From Tyto alba (Eukaryota > Chordata > Aves > Strigiformes > Tytonidae): a DNA stretch of 64,000 bases. Position 1 is the stretch's first letter, and each line of letters begins with the position of its first letter. The position numbers and the translations under genes are program-made. The stretch is taken from NCBI RefSeq assembly GCF_018691265.1, contig NW_024881313.1, positions 17,353,518-17,417,517 on the forward strand. Reading direction: 5' to 3'. Below are positions 12,401 to 23,257 of this stretch, in pieces. The notes beneath the pieces were generated by a model. The model saw only the letters and a list, made by a program, of their open reading frames with translations. It was not told the DNA's origin and searched no databases.

Positions 12401-14802
12401 ATATTTTAAAGCTGAAAGGGCAGGACTTGCTTGATCAGGGTAACCCTGATGCTTTTTGCAACATTCTTAAGAAACGACCATATCAATCAGTTGTTTTTTT
12501 CCATCTCAAAAGATGCCTTGATAAATTATGTGCCTTGTTTTCACTGAAGTTAATTTGTAGCACAAAGAATAACTAGCAATTATCATGAAACATTAACAAT
12601 GATATTAAACAAAAATTGAAGTTTCTATTGAAATTGAGTTCCTACCGAGGTTTGGGGAGGAAAAGAAAAAGGTAGGAATAGAAAGAAAAAATCCCAGCCC
12701 CTCGAATCCAAAAGAGACGAGTAGATGGCGACAGTGCTAAATATCTTTATTGTGGGGGAAGTAATTCTCAAGGCCTAAGGTTTGTCCAACACCTTTCAGT
12801 GTCATTTTCAAAAGGAAAAATTTCTGTCCTAATGGATCCAAATATGCTATAAACAAATCAAATGAGTGAAAAAGAACACATGAAAGAGCTGATACTTCTG
12901 TGTTTATTGTTCAAGTGTCAGCACTTGTTTTGATACCTGTCAGAAGCAGAGTTTCTGTCTGCTCTGCTGCCTATCTTGCTTGAGCCAATTTCTGTTCCAC
13001 TATGCCATTTGTCTCTTTGTGAATGTTTTCATCTGTCACAACTTGTCTAAGTTACACCAAAACTAGTGTTGCACAGACACCCATGGGCAGAGTGTTTGTT
13101 AAAAACCGTAATTTACTGGGATCTTTTCATAAAAATAATATTTTCATGGGAAATCAAATCTCTTGAGCAGGATGGTCATTGCTGTCTGGGTGGCAATTGG
13201 AGTCTGTTATGAGAGTTAACAGATGAGTCTACAGAAAGTGCTGTTCTGCTCACTTATAACCTAGCTGGACTGTGGTCCTATATGACCACTCCAGCACGTG
13301 TATTATCTATAACTAGAGATTATCACAGAATTACGGAACTGAATTAGCTCCAATTCCCATTTGCAAGACTAAATGTTTCTGTATTTGCAGGAACCGTTTC
13401 TATTTACTATTTACAACTATTTTATCTATGTCAGTTCAGCAGGAGGAACCACCAGGAAGGGCCAGAATCTGCATCCAGATTGTTTTAAATACAAAATTTG
13501 TCTTGGCACAGCAGGAGTTGCCTGGGGGGATCTTCAGGACTTTCTGAAATCTCTACCGGAAGATCTCCTGTAAGCGTTAGTCAAATTCTTTGTGTAGAAG
13601 GTGGTGATGAGCTGGGTCTGTCATATTCTCTCAGCCCAGTCCATTGTCTTAAGACAGCTTGTCTATGCAGGGACGTGTTGAGGAGTTCCTGGACCACTCA
13701 GGGAGTATGTGACCTCAGTATCCAGATACACCACAATTATAACTAAGGGATAAACCTGACTTCTGTCTCGCTACCTCACTTGTAACACCAGGTTAATTCC
13801 TGCTGCCACAAGTGGCTTTCTGTGTATTTCTTTTGATCTATTTTGTTCAGACTGTAACACAGCCTATGTTAATGGTTGATGTTAATGTTAACAGTCAGCA
13901 CAGATGACTTGCCTGCCATTCTCACAGTGATTTACCATTTGCATTATGAACAGAGAGAAACTGTAGTTAGCTTTGGACAAGCAACACCAGCCTTTCAGCT
14001 GATATCTTAGAAATAATGTTTTCAGTAATTTTGTAGTTAAAGGTCAACAGTTCTTGCACAGTTTTGAGAAGGGGGAAAAAAGCTCCATTGTGAATGATTA
14101 TGGATTACTTTGATCTCTATGTAACACACAGGATTAATGAAAGTGATCCTCAGCTTGCCATCATGGTCAACATTGCCATGAATCAATCTCAACCTTAGGA
14201 ATTAATTAATTATCTTCAGATTTAGAAGAAAAATATTTGTAAACTTTATTTTATGCAAAAATAATATCTGCTGGCTTATGAGAAACATGTCAGCTATAAT
14301 GTTTGTGCTCTTATACTCTGGTAACTTGTGCACACACTTGCTTCAGGAACAGATCTAGGGTGGGGATGGTTGAGAATGTAAACATCCTGTGGTTGCCTGA
14401 TGTTGAGAGATCCCATCACCAAATTTTTCTTAGTATTTGCTAACATTTCAAATGTTGTCACACACTAGCTGTCCTCCAAAGTTCCGGTTTTCAAAGGCTC
14501 CATCCTCAGTGATGCATAGACCAGCCCAGACTGTGGCTGGAGGACAAAAGCAGTGTTTATTTAAACTGTGTTTCAATGGAAGGAAGTGTTCTTTTGGATA
14601 CTCCATAAGACAACAGTCACACAGAGCCTGACAGTCGTCTTTTGCTCAGCCAGACCCTTCTGCTGATCATTATTTCAGTCCTATTTCCCCAGGAAATTCT
14701 ATTTTTCTACTAGTGCTCTTTGTTTGGTTTGGTGTCAGTCTACTTTGTTGTGTCAGAATGATACAAAGCAGACTTGGCAAGGAAAAAACCTGCTTCTTAC
14801 TC

Positions 14803-14836
14803 TGCATGTGTGCATGTGTGTGTACATGTGTGTGCA
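14803..14836 (+). repeat. Imperfect TG/CATG microsatellite
   Basis: Alternating TG units interrupted by CA steps. A short dinucleotide-type repeat, again mostly alternating purine-pyrimidine. Confidence 0.75.
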
Positions 14837-16440
14837 TTACTGAAAAAAAATGTTAATTACCCTGCCACTGGCATAAAGAAGATCTATGCTCAGGTATTGA
14901 ATTTATTGATTCCTAATCATTCAGGAGAGAACAAATGTTTACATCTGATAACATAAACCAGGATCAGCATAAGTCTCCAATTTGGACAAAAATCTGCTAT
15001 TGTTTATATGCTATTTGTGCCAAATTTTAAAATAATTCTTTTAACAGGATTTGCTTTTCAACTAGGAACTGAGAAGAGAGTTGAGGAAGATTTTGATTAG
15101 AAAACATCTAATATTTTCAAACTGTGAGTTACTGTGTGATATCCATGGCCACCTGCTCAGTATTTGTAGTAATTAGAAATTTTACCATAATTAGGTCTCA
15201 TTATTACTTATGCCTGAATTGTCAGGCAAAGGCACCTCTACTTCTGTGAATATTTATTGTTTTGTACAAATCTAAAACTATTTCATACATAAGAACTTTA
15301 TGAAGGATTCTCATTTTATGTGTTGTTGGGTTGCATATCTGTATCTTACATTGGCCTTGCTTCTTGTTTGGAAGAATGAGACTTTTAAAGAAAGCATAAA
15401 TAATCATGTGACAAATAGCAAAATATCTTGTTCTCATACCTCTCCTCATTTTCCCAGTTCCTTCTCAGGGACTTCATGTCCCCTTTCTCATTTATCAGTA
15501 CGGGCATTATGTGAAAAGTGTATGTGAGAGATGAGAGTATGTGAGAGTTTATAGACATTGATGGAAACTTGTAAATATCACGGGGGTCAAAAATGCTAAA
15601 TTTCAATAGTCATTTGGAGTCTGAGTGAATGGTTCTTTTGCAAAATTTATCCAGCTGTGAGAGGGTTGTCTTACAGATTAAAAAAAAAAAACAAGCCAAA
15701 ACAAAACTCCCAAACAAAAAAAATAGCTTATATGGCATTAAACCCTTGTAAAATTTCAGTAATGTAGGTTTGGCGGTGTCTTGCCTATTCTCCTCAGAGA
15801 AGATTTGTATTAAATAATAAGCTTGTTAAAAGAATGCCATTTCCATTCTTGTTGGTTTTACTTCTCTATTGTATACTTTAAAAAGCAGGAGGGTCATTTT
15901 TTGTTAGCAAACTTGAGCCATTCTTCTAATTTTAATGGGATTCAGAAAGTGCTCCTTAGGATGTATTTGAACCCATACTCCCTTGTGGAATGATCTCTGC
16001 AGTTGTTTCCTTTTCCTTTCAAAGGAGTTACTTTTCTGAGTGCAGGGGTTAATGCAAAATCTTGTGGGAAGACTCTTAACTCATAATCTGATTTTCCTGT
16101 TGATTTCTCTGATATACTTACTGAAAACCTATGTGGGAACATGACTAGTAAAGAGAGAATGGCATAAAGTTCAGATTTGAAAAAAAATTTTCATCTAAAG
16201 GAAAATTTTTAAAGGCAGAATGTCAAACAGTGCTGGAGAAAGATTCTTATTTACAGAAAGATGGGAAATGACTGTTTAAATTACATTAGCTGGCCCCACC
16301 ACTGACATCCCTGAGTAACAAGACTATGGACAGGAGAAATAAGGACCTGATTGAGTCCTGGGGTTGGCCAGCCCTTGAATTCTGTACTGAGACTACTTAT
16401 CACGTTGCCAGTGAATAGAAAGAGATGATTTGTTTGTGGT

Positions 16441-16491
16441 TTGTTGGTTGGTTGTTTTTTGTTTTGTTTTGTTTTGTTTTATTCTGTTTTT
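16441..16491 (+). repeat. T/G-rich (GTTTT)n tract
   Basis: GTTG units followed by at least four GTTTT units. It is the same class of low-complexity repeat as at 4.1 and 34.2 kb. Confidence 0.8.
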
Positions 16492-17188
16492 GTAGAAGGC
16501 ACCCATCAAAATATTACAACTTTTGGACACTTCTAGCCTGAGTCCTGCTTTTTGGTGATCTAAGATTATTTTTGTGATTTAAATATCCTTCCCATCACTA
16601 AATATGTTAGCGGGAGGGGACAGAGAACAGGATGGATCATATATTTAGTGAAATTAAAACCTCAGTTTGTTAATATATGTTTTGTTTTGTCAAAAACCAG
16701 CGATTGCTACCAAACATCCTATGTAGCTTTTACTTCAATAATGCAGACCATTATTTTTGATGGATGTTTACTGGGAGCTGTTCCTGTTTCAGTGCAGCTG
16801 ATGTTTTCAATAATTGTTAGCCAATAGTATCCCCATTCCCTTGAAAGAAGTGCTCCATTATTGGCTGAACAAAACCGCAACCAAATATCCTCTTTTTTTC
16901 CTACAAAGTTACAGTGCTTTCTGTAGGTAATGTGGACCCCAGTTATACTGAACTAGTTTTGCTGTAGTCCCCTCTAGGCTAGAACTGAGAAGAAATTTTA
17001 TTTATTCCTGGCATTATAGCTAATAATTTTCTTTCTGCTTAGTTTCTGGGATTTGGAGCTCTCATTGCTCCTTCTACTGTTCAGTGAAGGATGAGAATCT
17101 GGTAAATCCAGCAAAGTGAATATTTTGATGTACATTGCTTTGCTGTCCCTGACATAGGCCAAGGACTGTGATCAATAGAGAACTATGA

Positions 17189-17193
17189 CAGTG
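17189..17193. repeat. Target-site duplication, left copy (CAGTG)
   Basis: The 5 bases CAGTG directly precede the LTR terminus TGTCATTG and recur directly after the other terminus at 17756-17760. A 5-bp duplication is the expected product of retroviral-type integration and fixes the element boundaries. Confidence 0.85.
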
Positions 17194-17755
17194 TGTCATT
17201 GTTTAACTCTAACCAGCAATTAAGCACCACACAGCCACTTGCTTACTCCCCCCTCCTCAGTGGGATGGGGCAGAGAATTGGAAAAATAAAGTAAAATTTG
17301 TGGGTTGAGATAAAGACTGTTTAATAGGACAGAAAATAATGGGAAAATAATAATAATAACAACAAAAATAATAGAATATACAAGACAAGTGATGCACAAT
17401 ACAATTGCTCATCACCTGCTGACTGATGCCCAGCCAATCCTCAAGCCACGGTGTCTTCTTGTCAACTCCCCCCAGTTTATATACTGAGCATTATGTCATA
17501 TGGTGTGGAATATCCCTTTGGTCAGTTGGAGTCAGCTGTCCTTGCTGTGTCCCCTCCCAGCTTCTTGTGCACTCTCAGTCTCCTTGCTGGCAGGTCACTG
17601 TGAGAAGCTGAAAAGTCCTTAGTTTAGTATAAACACTGCTTAACAACAACTAAAACATCATTGTTATCAACATTATTCTCATCCTGAATCCAGAATACAG
17701 CACTATGCCAGCTACTGGGAGGAAAATTAACTTTATTCCAGCTGAAACCTGGACA
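17194..17755 (-). mobile_element. Solo LTR of an avian endogenous retrovirus, family A copy 1
   Basis: A 562-bp element bounded by TG...CA termini and flanked by the 5-bp duplication CAGTG. On the minus strand it begins TGTCCAGGTTTCAGCTGG and ends GTTAAACAATGACA, the layout I know for an abundant avian LTR family, probably ERVL-type (class III). The minus orientation is chosen because a good TATA box (TATATAAA) lies about 270 bases from that start, as in the related copy at 61.1 kb. There is no internal retroviral sequence on either side, so this is a solo LTR left by recombination between two LTRs. The 60-codon frame at 17426-17611 lies inside it and is meaningless. Subfamily naming would need a repeat library. 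Confidence 0.88.
17476..17484 (-). promoter_or_regulatory. TATA box of LTR A copy 1
   Basis: The minus strand reads GTATATAAA, 271 bases from the LTR start. The diverged copy A2 has TATATAGA at 265 bases, so both position and sequence are conserved within the family. This supports a U3 promoter and sets the LTR orientation. Present activity is unknown. Confidence 0.65.
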
Positions 17756-17760
17756 CAGTG
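17756..17760. repeat. Target-site duplication, right copy (CAGTG)
   Basis: An exact repeat of the 5 bases at 17189-17193, directly adjoining the LTR terminus. Confidence 0.85.
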
Positions 17761-18751
17761 TCTAGACTCCTACCTATGCATAATACCCTGGCCATGAGAG
17801 ATGAGGAGAGATGTATTACCTTGTTCTGTTAGAGGAGGGAACAGAGTCTTCAGGCAGGAGGCAGTCATTCCCACTTCTGCAGAAATTCACTGGAAGCCTG
17901 TGCCACACACAGCATAAGGCCAGTCACCAGCAGCTCACTTCTGCTCAGTTCCTGCAGCTGCTGGGAAGCAAGTTTTCTCATTGCTCTTGGAACCAGATTT
18001 GCTCTTGGAACAGCAGTGGTTCAGGACCCAGCTTGCTACATAGCTTCTGCAAGATTTCAGTGAGAAGGACTTCACCGATCAGCTCTAATTTATCTGTCCC
18101 CAACATGGCAGTTGCTCCTGGCATTCTGACTGTATTTCTTTTGCCTAAGACAGCACTAAGTGCTGGCTGATGTAAACAATTCTGAGATAGAGGAACCATT
18201 GTATACTACCACACTTCGAACACTGCTTTGAGAAAGGAAGTAAAAAACTAAAATCAAATCTGTTTGCTAAATGATATTCCCAAGGTTTTCATAGTTTGTA
18301 TCTAGAGACTTAGCTTAAACAATCTGATATTTAGAAGTGCAGTGAACCTTTGCATTTCATTAAACCTGGCTAAGGTGAAGAGCCTAACATGATGGTAGTA
18401 GGGGGCAAGGTCTCATACCTTGTACCTAATGAGGGATTTAGGTGTGCAGACTTAGACATCTCAATCTGTAGATCTCAGTCCATTTGTACAGCTTCAAACA
18501 GCACCATAGTGACTGGGTCTATCCTATGAAGTTTGAGGAATATGTAAAAGAAAGCCATGCCATGTAAATAACTGATTTTACTTATAAAATGGAAAAACCT
18601 TTTCTTAAAAGCAGTTTATGGACACGTCGTAACTATTGTAACAAAAAGTTTTGCTAGCATGTATGACATCTCCAATAATGGTCCCTGCTGCTGTGCAAGT
18701 GGTGGCCACAGGTAGATAAGATACTGTAGTGTAGCCAAGCAAAGGGTCACT
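17761..18751. other. Unique spacer between LTR and CR1
   Basis: No recognised element. At 17986-18011 a short phrase (GCTCTTGGAAC) is repeated in tandem. The frames at 17811-18170 (+) and 17978-18199 (-) overlap in opposite directions and have no family signature. Confidence 0.5.
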
Positions 18752-20135
18752 TCATAGAACCATAGAGTGGTTTGGGGTGGAAGGGACCTCAAAGATCATC
18801 TACTTCCAATACCCCTGCCATAAACAGGGACACCTTGCACTAGATCAGGATGCTCAAAGCCCATCTAAACTGGCCTTGAACACTTCCAGGGAGGGGCCAT
18901 CCACAACCATTTAAGCAACCTTCCCCAGTGTCTCACAACTCACACAGGAAAGAATTTCTTTGTTTTAGCAAATCTAAATGTACTCTCTTTCTGTTTAAAG
19001 CTGTAACCCCTTGTCCTATTCCTACACTCTCTGATAAAGAGTCCCTGCCCATCTTTCCTTTAAGTACTGGAAGACCACTATAACGTCTCCCTGGAGCCTT
19101 CTCTTCTCCAGACTGAACTCTCTCAGCCTGTCCTCATAAGGGAGGTGCTTCAGTCCCATGATCGTCTTTGTGGCCTCCTCTGAACTGCTCAAGTAAGTCC
19201 CTGTCCTTCTTACATTGGGGGCCCCAGAGCTGGACACAAAACTGCAGGTGGGGTCTCATGAGAGCAGAGTAGAGGGGGAGAATGCCCTCCCTTGACCTGC
19301 TGGCCACACTTCTTGATGCAGCCCAGGATACAGTTGACTTTCAGGACTGCAAGCACACATTGCTGGCTCATATTAATTTTCCATCCACTAATAACCCCAA
19401 GTCCTTCTTTTCAGGGCTGCTCACAATCCACTCATCACTCAGCCTGTATTTGTGCTTAGGATTGCCCTGTACCATGTGCAGGACCTTGTACTTGGTGCTG
19501 TTGAACTTCATGAGGTTTGTACAAGCTTACTTCTCAAGCCTGTCGAAGTCCCTCTGGATAGTATATTTTCCCTCCAGTGTGTTGAATGCACCACACACCT
19601 TGGTGTTGTTGGCAAACTTGCTGAAGGTGCAGTCAATCTCACTGTCCATGTTACCGACTAAGATGTTAAACAGCACTGGTCCCAGTACTGACCCCTGAGG
19701 AATGCCACTCGTCACTGCTCTCCACTTGGACATCGAGGTGTTGACTGCAATACTTTGAGTGCAAAATCCAGCCAATTCATTATCCACCGAGTGGTCCATC
19801 CATGAAATCCATGTCTCTCCAATTTAGAGACAAGGATGTCATGTGGAACAGTGTCGAATGCTTTGCACAAGTTCAGGTAGATGACGTCAGTTGCTCTTCT
19901 CTTATCCTCCAGCACTGTAACATGGTCATAGAAGGCACCAAATGTATCAGGCATGATTTATCCTTAGTGAAGCCATGTTGGCTGTCACCAATCACCTCCT
20001 TATTTTCCATATACCCTAGCATAGTTTCTAGGTGGATCCACTCCATGACCTTGCTGGGCACAGAGGTGAGACTGACTGGCCTGTAGTTCCCTGGGTTTTC
20101 CTTTTCTCCCCTTTTAAAAATGGGGAGTTTTATTT
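18752..20135 (-). mobile_element. 5'-truncated CR1 LINE (C-terminal RT plus 3' UTR)
   Basis: A non-LTR retrotransposon fragment on the minus strand. Its 3' end at 18752 shows the avian CR1 hallmark (CCAAACCACTCTATGGTTCTATGA on the sense strand, with small changes). Translation in broken frames gives reverse-transcriptase pieces in the right order from high to low coordinates: a QHGF block (near 19970), [19 protein letters not shown] (near 19830), SGIPQGSVLGPVLF (near 19690), then the [15 protein letters not shown] block near the C-terminus (near 19110). Several stops and frameshifts separate them. The YADD-type catalytic motif reads FANN. The 5' part of the roughly 4.5-kb full element is missing, as is usual for CR1, and there is no target-site duplication, also typical. 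Immobile relic. Confidence 0.93.
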
Positions 20136-21095
20136 GTGATTAAAATGTTCTTTAATCTATTTTCTATTTTGTTAAACATTGCTTCTTATTACTGATATGG
20201 CTTAGATATTGTATCCTTAGTTGTTGTTATGTTAAAAACTGGAAAAATAGTTTAGTTTTCTATAACTCTGTCTGTAGCAGCCTTAGAAAGGAAAAAGGAG
20301 AGGGAAAAAAAAAAAAAAAAAAAGAAAACAACTTAGCTTTATCAGTTCACATTTTGAAAGAGCACATTCTGCCCCTTCAGTTTTCAAGAAAACTTTCCTT
20401 CGGTGATTTTTGGAAAGAGAGTTGGCAACAGAAAATATTTGTAACTATTTATTGATTGATTCTGTGCTCCAGGATTTCATAAGGCTGCTCTGGAGCCTAA
20501 TTCTTGAAGATCTTGGGTCACAGCCAATAAATATTCTAAAGTTACTGCTGTCTTTCAGGGAAATGAGGCATTTTCCCTACCTAGAAATGATGATATGTGT
20601 AGGAAGGAAATAGCTTAAAATATTTTGCTTAAATTTTGCATTTTATCTTCTGCTTTTCTTTTTTATTTATTTGTTCACAAGAGGAGATCAAAACAATCAG
20701 GTACTGTTTCCCCATAGGGAAAGAGAATAGATCAAGGAGCAAAGGCCAAATTCTAAGTATTTATATATCAATTTCACATCTGTCTCCACCTTCTCACAGA
20801 GTTCTAGGCTGGCACAGCAGATACACAAAATAACTGTGGTTATGTTCTCTCTGGTTTTGGACATGCATGATATTCTTATGAATATTTTTAAGGCTACTTT
20901 TTGTTACTTCCAAATTTAAAGCAAAAAAGCAAGCAGTACTTTTTTATTAGGGTAATGCCAGAACACATAAGGAATTTCTGCTGAGGGGTACATAATGTAA
21001 CATGGGAATTACCTTAAGAAAAACATGAAGTAAAACATTTTACAAATCAAAAATAGCCTTTGTGGTTACTCACTGTGTCATGAGCAATGACACGT
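20136..21095. other. Unique spacer with an A tract
   Basis: AT-rich DNA between the CR1 and the family-B LTR. It holds a 19-A run at 20305-20323. The frames at 20410-20613 and 20636-20833 have no recognisable features. Confidence 0.5.
20305..20323 (+). repeat. Poly(A) tract, 19 A
   Basis: An uninterrupted run of 19 A inside a purine-rich patch. No retropseudogene body was recognised immediately upstream, so it is not called a poly(A) tail. Confidence 0.85.
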
Positions 21096-21688
21096 TGTGT
21101 TGGGTTGGCCCCATGTGTCTACCAACATCCCACCCAGCCACTCACCCTCACCCTCCATCCTCCAGCAGGATTGGAGGAGAAAATAGGAAGAATGAGTGAG
21201 CAAGAAGACTCATGGGTTGAAATAAAAACAGGAGGTCATGTACAAACTCTAAGTTACATAAACTCTGTTACTTCAGTGAGGCAACAAGTGGTGCAGGGTG
21301 GGTTGCAGTCAGGACTTAGTGGTTTAACTCTGCTGCTCCTTCCTTTTCTTTTCCTCTGTTCTGGCGTGCAACCTCCATGTGCTGCAGTCCCTCTGGGAAC
21401 ATCTACTCCACCATGGACCACCTCCACCTACTCCTCTCACCTCGATGTTCCCTCTGCTGCTTCTCACTCTTTTTGTTCCCTCCTCCTTTCTTTGATTGTC
21501 CTGTCTTAATTACGGTTTCAAAGAGGCACTGCCAACTTGGATGATGGTTTCAGCTGTACCCTCTGGTGGGTCAGATGGAGCTGGCTGGGAACTGGCTGTG
21601 TCAGGGGGGTAGCCCCTGACCTCTTCTCATGGATCACACCTCTGTAGCCCCTGCTGTTACCAAAACCTGGCCACCTTCACCCAATACA
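21096..21688 (-). mobile_element. Solo LTR of an avian endogenous retrovirus, family B copy 1
   Basis: A 593-bp element with TG...CA-type termini. On the minus strand it starts TGTATTGGGTGAAGG, continues through a GGTTTTGGTAACAG block and GGGGCTAC block, and ends CCAACCCAACACA. These blocks match my memory of a common avian ERVL-type LTR and recur in the same order in the plus-strand copy at 39.2-40.0 kb. No coding region adjoins, so it is a solo LTR. The flanking 5-mers CACGT and CGTGT match at three of five positions, differing by two transitions, so a decayed duplication is possible but not shown. The 140-codon plus-strand frame at 21087-21509 lies antisense to the LTR and is not a gene. 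Confidence 0.82.
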
Positions 21689-23063
21689 CGTGTAAACAGT
21701 TAATAGGATGAATTTCATTAAAACAGCAAGCACCAGTGATGGTGACCTGTTTGAGGGACAGACTGGGAGCAGTGGATGCTGGCAAGTCAGGGCAAAAGCC
21801 ATCGAGAAATTCCCTACTTCTCCTAGGGTTCAACAAAAGCACAGAAAAGTAAATGCTAGTTTTCATCAGACTTACAGTTATGGACCAAGTAGAGTTGAAA
21901 CAGTCCAGGAACTGGTCATGTAAGATTTACTGTGTACTGTTACATGGAGGCTGCCATTCCTCTGTGATTATTATATTTTCTATTTCATGCCTTCCTAGTT
22001 ATGTTTGGTTTCATTAAACATGAAGCTTACACAGCTAAGCCTGAAATGACTGTGTGCTGGAAGTGATGTTGCTAATCGCTATTACTGTTGCTAATGGCTA
22101 AAGAAAGTCTGGTAGGCTTACAGGAGAAAAAAAGGAAATTGGATATTTTAACCAGACTAATGCAGATTAAAACACAGCTAATAAGCCTCATGTGAAAAGC
22201 TTATATTTAAATTACAAATGTCATTTTCTTGTGGAAATTAGCATTCTATTTAAAGGCCTGTTTATTTGTAACTTTCTATAACTACAGAGGGACTGTGTTT
22301 TAGGGTATTCATGATAATAGTAGGAGAGAGAAAAAAATCTCATGAAAGGTTTTCTCTTTGTAAAGAACCTTCATATTTATATCTATTAGATTAATAGAAT
22401 TTATACCATTAAAATGTTTCTACAAATCAGAAAATTATAATTTTTCCCTCAGTTTTTGTGATTTTGTCTAAATCTACATGCTATGGGTGACCTTGTAGAT
22501 TTCTTTTTCCAATGTTAAAATAAGAGTATTCATTTGATTTATGATCTTACACATTTTCAGTTTATTTTTGTAATTTTATTAGTTTACTGCAGAATTCTGG
22601 ATTCTGCTAAACAGCAAGAACTTCATTACTTCACAGCTATGATTTGCTGCTTACGTAGGAGCATGGGAATTACTTGTGTACCTGATATTATTTACAGGAT
22701 TTCAGAAGCAAATCCACAGGGAAATGAAACACATGATGGGGGGAGGGATATTGTAAAGCAGTAGGAGAGCAGCTGTTTAGAAAACATCCCTGAGAACAAG
22801 TTTCATATTGTCAAAGAAGTTGTTTCATACATTACTAAACACCAGTGCTTAGAACAGGCGGAGAGAGAAATTTTCTTGTGGAAGAAATACAGAAGAGCAG
22901 TCCCTGAGGACTAACTCCCTGTGAACTGGAGACTCACACAGAGCAAAGCCTCATGGAAACGAACTTTCACAACAGCACTCTGTTTAAAACCTCAAAATGC
23001 ATTTTTCAGTATCTCTTAATATACTGCTGGTGGCTTATGACCTTTCATAATAGTGTAGTAAGG
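21689..23063. other. Unique non-coding sequence
   Basis: AT-rich spacer with no recognised element. The frame at 22534-22764 has no family signature. Confidence 0.5.
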
Positions 23064-23257
23064 GGGAGAGGAGAGGAGAGGAGAGGAGAGGAGGAGAGGA
23101 GAGGAGAGGAGAGGAGAGGAGAGGAGAGGAGAGGAGAGGAGAGGAGAGGAGAGGAGAGGAGAGGAGAGGAGAGGAGAGGAGAGGAGAGGAGAGGAGAGGA
23201 GAGGAGAGGAGAGGAGAGGAGAGGAGAGGAGAGGAGAGGAGAGGAGAGGAGAGGAGA
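23064..23257 (+). repeat. (GGAGA)n pentanucleotide array, about 38 units
   Basis: A near-perfect array of the 5-base unit GGAGA, about 194 bases long, with one visible phase break near 23091 where two bases drop out. It is purine-only on the plus strand and pyrimidine-only on the minus strand, the composition known to allow intramolecular triplex (H-DNA). The 102-110 codon frames crossing it (Gly-Glu-Arg-Arg repeats one way, Leu-Leu-Ser-Ser-Pro the other) are products of the repeat, not proteins. Confidence 0.97.

Larger units (their letters stand above)
9489..17188. other. Unique non-coding sequence
   Basis: No LINE, LTR or host exon could be recognised. The overlapping frames at 10529-11045 and 13373-13746 have no family signature. 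Small simple repeats occur at 14803-14836 (TG/CATG) and 16441-16491 (GTTTT). Around 12690-12735 there is a patch with three CpGs in about 45 bases, unusual for this window but too short to interpret. Confidence 0.5.

Noticed and set aside
17285..17290. AATAAA on the plus strand of LTR A1 as evidence for plus orientation
   Set aside because: It would lie before the TATA block, not after it. The minus orientation gives a proper TATATAAA at the position also found in copy A2.
21087..21509. 140-codon plus-strand frame
   Set aside because: It lies almost entirely inside the minus-strand family-B LTR and has no protein signature.
21091..21693. CACGT / CGTGT as target-site duplication of LTR B1
   Set aside because: Only three of five bases match, so it cannot be told from chance.
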